9,810 nt of DNA, from positions 1 through 9,810 of the forward strand of contig CAJMQU010000083.1 of NCBI GenBank assembly GCA_905215555.1, read 5' to 3'. Below the pieces are notes generated by a model. That model saw only the letters and a program-made list of their open reading frames with translations, searched no databases and was not told the DNA's origin. Shown here piece after piece: positions 5,352-9,810 of this stretch (position 1 is the stretch's first letter; each line of letters begins with the position of its first letter). The position numbers and the translations under genes were made by a program. Source of the DNA: an uncultured bacterium. Lineage in GTDB: Bacteria > Bacteroidota > Bacteroidia > Bacteroidales > Bacteroidaceae.

Positions 5352-7109
5352 ATGAGAACATTGAAAACTAATTTGATTGGGCTTCTCCTATGTTTGGGAG
5401 TGGGAATGCAGGCACAGGAGAAAATGAACTTGGCGGGCGTTTATGAGGCCAACACGAAACAAGAGGGTTCGACCAAGCAACTCTATGCCGTGCTCGATTT
5501 TAACACCTTAGCAGCCAAAGACTTCACCCAATTGTTCACCGGAAAGACAGCACAGTTTCAATTGCTGCCCGAAGACTTTATGAACGTCAAGAAACTGAAG
5601 AAAAGATTTGCCGGAAGCACTGCGGCAGGTTTTGTGAAGTATCGCGAGAAGTTTCTGTTCACCTTTACGGAAGAACTGAAACTGACCAACCCGCGTATGG
5701 AAGGCGGCATGATTGTGGCGGACTGGGAAAACCAGTCGGGCGTGAAAGGCAAGTGCGGCATCATTGTGAAAGAGGATAACTCCATTGAATTCGTTGGGCT
5801 GACCAGCCTGGATCGCACGCTGAATCCCGACGGGCTGACGGCGACTTGTGTTGAAGACCGTTGCCTGGCGGATGTGGAACGGGCGAAGAGTACCCCCGAA
5901 GGTATCGAAAACTATCTGGCAGAATATAATAAGAAACCTGAACCTGCACAACCGGCTGCGAATGTGGCGCAGGCATCTGCAGGCTCTGCCACTGCACCTG
6001 CCGCCAATGCAGGAGCTCTTCTGATACCTCACCGCACAGCCCATACGAAACTTATCACTCTCGACAGTGATTATCAGGGAGTATCTGTCTCTCGCTTCTG
6101 CGATGGAGTGTCTTATGTCAGCACATCCCAAAACGGCAATTATTATATGGATAAATCCGGAAATAAACTTTTTGAATACTATCCCCGCCAATACGGATAC
6201 ACCCCCCGCTTCTCGAATGGGGTGGCCATTGACTGTGAGAAATTCAATACCGGTATCCTCTTTAACCAGAAGGGAGAAATCATCCGTAAAATTCCCAATA
6301 TCTATATGGTAACGAATTTTGTGGATGGCATAGCGGCCGTGACAATCATCGTTCCGGGGCGTCCCCTTTCACATGAAGAGAATGTATATATGAATACTAA
6401 AGGTGAAATCGTCTTCAAGAATCTTTCAGAACCCCATACGATGGAGAAGTTGAAAGAGGTGCGCCCGATGTGCGACAGCCTGGTGGCTTATTATAGCTAC
6501 AGTAAGAAGCTATGGGGTTTCCGCGATGTCAAAGGGAAGGCCGTCATAGCGCCGCAATATCTGGAAGTGCATGATTTCAGTGAAGGGATGGCCGCTGTAA
6601 AAGTCCAGATGGATGGCGGAGCTGATAAATGGGGATATGTGGACAAAACGGGGGTGTTTGTCATCCAGCCCGCCTACTCCAATGAGCCGGGTGACTTCAA
6701 TGACGGGCTGAGTTATGTGAGAAATAAAGAAAACCGCTGTTTCTATATTGACAAGTCCGGGAAGATATTGAGCCCGGCTTATAACTCGGCTACTAATTTC
6801 CATAACGGCACTGCCTTTGTGAAAGATGAGAATTGGGAGGGATATGTAATCAATACTTCATTTAAAGTCATTTCCCGCTTGTCGCAACCGATAGATAAGG
6901 TTCAGTATATAGGCAATGATATCTATGTGGGCGACTGTATGATTACTCCTGACGGCGCAGTGATGCTGAAAGGCTTGAATGAACCTTTTTATGAAGATTT
7001 GTCTGCAGCCTTCATCGGCTCCTATAAGTCCAATGATGGCGTTGCCCACATAGGTTACATTAACCGTAAAGGTGAATTTGTTATCGAATTTGTTGAATCA
7101 GACTTCTAA
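5352..7109 (+). CDS. Secreted WG-repeat protein
   Basis: This 585-aa protein begins with a signal peptide (MRTLKTNLIGLLLCLGVGMQA, probable cleavage after A21, before QEK). Three parts follow. Residues 22-195 form a domain I do not recognise. Residues 196-223 are a low-complexity Ala/Pro/Gln linker. Residues 224-585 hold degenerate repeats of the WG type: LWGFRDVKGKAVIAPQYLEVHDFSEGMAAV (387-416) and KWGYVDKTGVFVIQPAY (426-442) are clear copies. CFYIDKSGKILSPAYNSATNFHNGTAFV (463-490) and segments near 250-330 are weaker and have lost the WG pair. WG repeats are generally linked to protein or ligand binding at the envelope; no enzymatic role is implied. The export signal places it in the periplasm or outside. 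The next gene starts 7 bp after its stop, which makes an operon near certain. Confidence 0.85.
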   Translation: MRTLKTNLIGLLLCLGVGMQAQEKMNLAGVYEANTKQEGSTKQLYAVLDFNTLAAKDFTQLFTGKTAQFQLLPEDFMNVKKLKKRFAGSTAAGFVKYREKFLFTFTEELKLTNPRMEGGMIVADWENQSGVKGKCGIIVKEDNSIEFVGLTSLDRTLNPDGLTATCVEDRCLADVERAKSTPEGIENYLAEYNKKPEPAQPAANVAQASAGSATAPAANAGALLIPHRTAHTKLITLDSDYQGVSVSRFCDGVSYVSTSQNGNYYMDKSGNKLFEYYPRQYGYTPRFSNGVAIDCEKFNTGILFNQKGEIIRKIPNIYMVTNFVDGIAAVTIIVPGRPLSHEENVYMNTKGEIVFKNLSEPHTMEKLKEVRPMCDSLVAYYSYSKKLWGFRDVKGKAVIAPQYLEVHDFSEGMAAVKVQMDGGADKWGYVDKTGVFVIQPAYSNEPGDFNDGLSYVRNKENRCFYIDKSGKILSPAYNSATNFHNGTAFVKDENWEGYVINTSFKVISRLSQPIDKVQYIGNDIYVGDCMITPDGAVMLKGLNEPFYEDLSAAFIGSYKSNDGVAHIGYINRKGEFVIEFVESDF

Positions 7110-7116
7110 TATAATT

Positions 7117-8511
7117 ATGAAAAAGACAACACGGAACCTTTTGCAACTGCCACTTTGCACGTTGCTGTTCACCGTTCTCTACTCTTGTACGGGGGCGGTA
7201 GATGAGAGTTATACGAATGTTATTCCGACGGATGTCGCCATCATGGCAAGTGTCAATGTCAACGGGTTGCTGGAAAAGGCCGGCTATAAAGATTTCAAGC
7301 CGGTGAATACAGCCATCGAAGGCATGTATGCGGAAAGCCTTTCACCGGTGCCTGAGGTTGTGAATGCTATCTTGCAAGACCCCGGAAACTCCGGTGTGGA
7401 CTTTGACGCTCCTTTCTACATTTTCCAGCAACCGGATGGTGCCTCTATGGGCATTGTCATGAGAGTCGGCAATAAAGAAAAGGTGGAAGCCTGGCTGCAG
7501 CCTATTGCCCAGGGAATGGGGACCACTTCGGAGCATACTATATACATGGATGATAAGAGCGTGTGCATCTATGAGAAAAACGGACCGTCCGAATGGCAAT
7601 TACCCGCCACACCCGAAGCGCAGTTCAACCAATCAGCGGCTTTCGCGAAGATGCGCGACATGAAAGGTGACTTGCGTTATTGTTGCAGTACGAAGGGGCT
7701 GATGAAGAAATATATGAGAGGAATTAACTTCAGACAACCCCTCTACACCGAAACCAGCATCGTGGGAGCCTGCAACTTTGAGAAAGGCTCGGCTTCACTG
7801 ACGGCAGCTCTGGTTGCCAATACTCCCGAAGCCGAAACCGAACTGGCGGCTTTCAAGAAAGTGCTGCGTCCCTCTGATGGTAAATTTACCAGTTATCTGC
7901 CTGAGTCCGCCACGATTGCAGCATCCGTCTGTGGCAAGGGTGCGGAATATCTGAATTATCTGAAGCTTACGCCCTATCTGGGAGGGATGCTTGGTGGCAA
8001 TTATCGCTTTTGGAAACCGATGATTGAGGCTATCGACGGTGAGGCGGTCATTGCGCTCACCGGGATGACGGATTACGGTTTTTCTTTCGTAGCCTATGCC
8101 GATCTGGTGCCGGAGGTGACCGAAGCACAGATGAAAGACATCCTGTCACAGAACAGCCTGGATAAGTCGTATTGGGGAATTCAGGATCATTGCCTATATC
8201 TGACGAACGACAAGACTCTGAGTGAGAATGCTTTCAAAGACGCTTCTCCCTCATTTCGCAAGGGAGAGTATGGCAAGCAAGCGGATGGCAAGCCGGTATA
8301 TCTGTTGATGGATATTGCCAAGATAATGGCGAATCCGGTGCTGGAACAAGCTGCGGCGCAAATGGGTGCCAATGGTTCCTTGCAGGCTTATTCCCTTTTG
8401 TCGGGTATGGAATATGAACTGAACGGCGAGTATGAACTGGTCATGAGAGTCAATCTGAAAGATAAGAAGGAGAATGTGCTGAAGCTGGTGGCAGATCTTC
8501 TGATGAAATAA
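7117..8511 (+). CDS. DUF4836-like lipoprotein
   Basis: This 464-aa protein carries a lipoprotein signal (MKKTTRNLLQL..., lipobox LYSC with the lipidated cysteine at residue 24). The segment just after it, ESYTNVIPTDVAIMASVNVNGLLEKAGY (30-57), closely resembles the start of DUF4836 lipoproteins from Bacteroides, in which a YTNVIPxDA segment precedes a beta strand. The remainder alternates strands and helices and includes several Met- and Gly-rich stretches, with no catalytic motif noticed. I chose the ATG at 7117 over an in-frame ATG at 7072 because it directly precedes the MKK signal peptide and lies 7 bp after the preceding stop, whereas the longer form would overlap that gene and bury the signal. 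It is the last gene of the operon and converges on the deacetylase gene. Function is unknown; an envelope role follows from the lipid anchor. Confidence 0.75.
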   Translation: MKKTTRNLLQLPLCTLLFTVLYSCTGAVDESYTNVIPTDVAIMASVNVNGLLEKAGYKDFKPVNTAIEGMYAESLSPVPEVVNAILQDPGNSGVDFDAPFYIFQQPDGASMGIVMRVGNKEKVEAWLQPIAQGMGTTSEHTIYMDDKSVCIYEKNGPSEWQLPATPEAQFNQSAAFAKMRDMKGDLRYCCSTKGLMKKYMRGINFRQPLYTETSIVGACNFEKGSASLTAALVANTPEAETELAAFKKVLRPSDGKFTSYLPESATIAASVCGKGAEYLNYLKLTPYLGGMLGGNYRFWKPMIEAIDGEAVIALTGMTDYGFSFVAYADLVPEVTEAQMKDILSQNSLDKSYWGIQDHCLYLTNDKTLSENAFKDASPSFRKGEYGKQADGKPVYLLMDIAKIMANPVLEQAAAQMGANGSLQAYSLLSGMEYELNGEYELVMRVNLKDKKENVLKLVADLLMK

Positions 8512-8588
8512 TGGAAAGCCAGTTCTACAATCATACTAATTCCGCAGATGTCAGTGGCTTGAAGTGATTGTTGTTACCGGTTAAAATA

Positions 8589-8624
8589 ATAGGCTTGCGT
8601 GGTATTTGCTCCACGCAAGCCTAT
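8589..8624 (-). terminator. Hairpin terminator between convergent genes
   Basis: A perfect 14-bp stem (8589-8602 with 8611-8624) closes an 8-nt loop. It begins 3 bases after the deacetylase stop codon. Reading leftward it is followed by the T-rich TTATTTTAA, so it fits best as the terminator of the minus-strand gene. On the plus strand the following bases (CTGTTACAATAG) are not T-rich, but the stem could still define the 3' end of the plus operon, 77 nt after its last stop. Confidence 0.8.
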
Positions 8625-8627
8625 CTG

Positions 8628-9242
8628 TTACAATAGCTTAAACTCGTATCCTTCCTCCTTCAGGAAGTCCAGTGCCCGCGGCAGTGCATATTGCAGGTTA
8701 CCGTTGTTCCAGGATTTCAGCGAATCATGGAAAGTGATGATGGACCCGTTCCGCGCATACCGCATCACATTGGCAAGCACCTGAGGCCCGCGCAGCTTCT
8801 TGCTGTAATCACGTGTCACCAAATCCCACATTACTATCTTATAATGCCGTTTCAAGGTGAAATACTGTCCCCAACGCATATGCCCGTGCGGCGGGCGGAA
8901 GAGGTCTGTTTTCATCAATTCATTTGCCTTGTCCGTGTTGGCAAGGTAATTATCGGACAGATATTCGAACCCGCGGATATGATTGAACGTATGGTTGCCG
9001 ATGCGGTGGCCGCCATCCACTACCATTTGATATACATCGGGATGCTTTCGTATATTGTCTCCCACCATAAAAAAGGTGGCTTTGATGTTGTGTTTGTCCA
9101 ACAATTCGAGTACCCATGGGGTGACTTCGGGGATAGGGCCATCGTCAAAAGTCAGATAGACGGCTTTTTCATTCGGGTCCATTCGCCAGATTGCACCGGG
9201 ATATAGCTTTCGGACAAACTCGGGAGGCTGTTCTATAAACAT
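8628..9242 (-). CDS. Polysaccharide deacetylase, NodB homology domain (CE4)
   Basis: This 204-aa protein consists of one NodB homology domain and little else. All family motifs are visible: TFDDGP (31-36, catalytic base D33 and metal ligand D34), HTFNH (84-88, metal ligands H84 and H88), RPPHG (116-120), WD (139-140), and ITFHDS (169-174) with H172 as the likely catalytic acid. Such enzymes remove N- or O-acetyl groups from peptidoglycan, chitin-like or capsular glycans in a metal-dependent way; the substrate cannot be read from the sequence. There is no signal peptide or membrane helix at the N-terminus, so location is uncertain and a cytoplasmic site is possible. The start at 9242 gives a complete domain. 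A terminator-like hairpin lies between it and the upstream DUF2723 gene, so it depends on read-through or an unseen promoter. Confidence 0.9.
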   Translation of the reverse strand: MFIEQPPEFVRKLYPGAIWRMDPNEKAVYLTFDDGPIPEVTPWVLELLDKHNIKATFFMVGDNIRKHPDVYQMVVDGGHRIGNHTFNHIRGFEYLSDNYLANTDKANELMKTDLFRPPHGHMRWGQYFTLKRHYKIVMWDLVTRDYSKKLRGPQVLANVMRYARNGSIITFHDSLKSWNNGNLQYALPRALDFLKEEGYEFKLL

Positions 9243-9253
9243 TGTGTCTGATT

Positions 9254-9298
9254 AAAAACGGACCGATGATTAATGCACCCATGCATTAATCACCGGTC
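9254..9298 (-). terminator. Intrinsic terminator after the DUF2723 gene
   Basis: On the minus strand a 17-bp stem (9298-9282 with 9277-9261) closes a 4-nt loop. In RNA it is fully paired with one G-U wobble, and it is followed by CG and five T residues (9258-9254). It starts 12 bases after the DUF2723 stop and ends 11 bases before the deacetylase ATG, so it can limit transcription entering that gene. Confidence 0.85.
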
Positions 9299-9310
9299 TC
9301 CTGATATGGG

Positions 9311-9810
9311 TTATTTCATGCGGTCAACGCACATTTGATACAACTCGTTCAGCTTGTCATCGTATACTGAAGCCTGTTCGGAATTATACTTCTGCATGAG
9401 CTTTACTTCTGCACTGAGGATAGGCAGATGATAGTCGATGATTTCACGGCTGGACATGGCAAAACGTTTGTCATCCAGGCTCAGATACCATGTCAGGTAT
9501 TCCACAGCTTTGTCGGCAAGTGCCTTCATGATGTTGTCTGCTTTCTCCATTTCACCTAACTGATAGTATGCTTCTGCCATCTGTACGGCACCGTTCTGCC
9601 AGTCATAAGGCACGTTGTAGGCAGGGATCATCTTCTCTGCATACTCCAGGGCTTTCTTTGCCTTGTCGTTCTTGCCTTCGCGTATCAACTGGTTGACGAG
9701 TTGCGAGAAGATGCGGCGGTGAGAGTAACACATGCGCATGGCATTTTCATCAATATAGATGCCCGGTTTGTCGATGCCGCCGAACTTGAACTTGTTCATC
9801 AGGTTGTCGT
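9311..9810 (-). CDS. DUF2723 family protein, C-terminal part
   Basis: Only the last 166 or so codons are in the window; the frame is open to the right edge (residues DNL precede the first internal Met at 9799). The segment DNLMNKFKFGGIDKPGIYIDENAMRM, then SHRRIFSQLVNQLIREGKNDKAKKALEYAEKMIPAYNVPYDWQNGAVQMAEAYYQLGEMEKAD, is the typical tail of Bacteroidetes DUF2723 proteins. Those are large multi-span membrane proteins, commonly over 1,000 aa, related to glycosyltransferase C-type enzymes, with a helical TPR-like C-terminus. That repeat-like part is what is visible here. The activity is presumed to be glycosyl transfer in the envelope, which cannot be checked since the membrane domain is outside the window. 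The neighbouring deacetylase is compatible with glycan modification. Confidence 0.82.
   Translation of the reverse strand, partial: DNLMNKFKFGGIDKPGIYIDENAMRMCYSHRRIFSQLVNQLIREGKNDKAKKALEYAEKMIPAYNVPYDWQNGAVQMAEAYYQLGEMEKADNIMKALADKAVEYLTWYLSLDDKRFAMSSREIIDYHLPILSAEVKLMQKYNSEQASVYDDKLNELYQMCVDRMK

Noticed and set aside
7072..7116. A start 15 codons upstream for the DUF4836-like gene.
   Set aside because: It would overlap the WG-repeat gene by 38 bases and place extra residues ahead of a normal MKK lipoprotein signal.
8691..9206. A 171-aa plus-strand frame opposite the deacetylase gene.
   Set aside because: Antisense shadow; the minus strand has all NodB motifs.
9797..9799. ATG at 9799 as the true start of the minus-strand gene.
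   Set aside because: The frame stays open to the window edge and the residues match the interior of the DUF2723 C-terminus, so this Met is internal.

Overview
The window looks like a chromosomal segment of a gut Bacteroides or a close Bacteroidales relative. The evidence is a TAnnTTTG promoter element, A/T-rich start regions without strong Shine-Dalgarno sequences, lipoprotein signals on several products, and protein families typical of that group (DUF4861, DUF4836-like, WG-repeat, DUF2723). No tool was run; family names rest on recognised motifs.

Layout. (1) 1-94: the 3' part of tRNA-Gln(UUG), running off the left edge, then a strong intrinsic terminator. (2) 225-3469, plus strand: a promoter, kduI, kduD and a DUF4861 lipoprotein gene. 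KduI and KduD carry out two consecutive steps that turn the unsaturated uronate released by polysaccharide lyases into 2-keto-3-deoxygluconate, so the cluster belongs to pectin or glycosaminoglycan uronate catabolism. The 223-bp kduD-DUF4861 gap holds a 25-nt inverted repeat and a degenerate 30-bp direct-repeat array. (3) 3470-4736: about 1.27 kb with no convincing gene. It holds a hairpin built from a 10-bp repeat, possible decayed reading frames on the minus strand, and six imperfect palindromes spaced exactly 22 bp apart. (4) 4737-8511, plus strand: a tight three-gene set made of a small uncharacterised protein that may carry a winged-helix-like C-terminus, a secreted WG-repeat protein, and a DUF4836-like lipoprotein. 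(5) 8589-9810, minus strand: a NodB-type polysaccharide deacetylase and the C-terminal part of a DUF2723 protein, each followed by a hairpin terminator; these genes converge on operon (4).

The parts most likely to be undescribed are the two repeat arrays, which share a GTTTC/GAAAC dyad but have different exact periods (30 and 22 bp), and the three-gene envelope operon, whose combined role is unknown. The kdu enzymes, deacetylase and DUF2723 fragment look ordinary.
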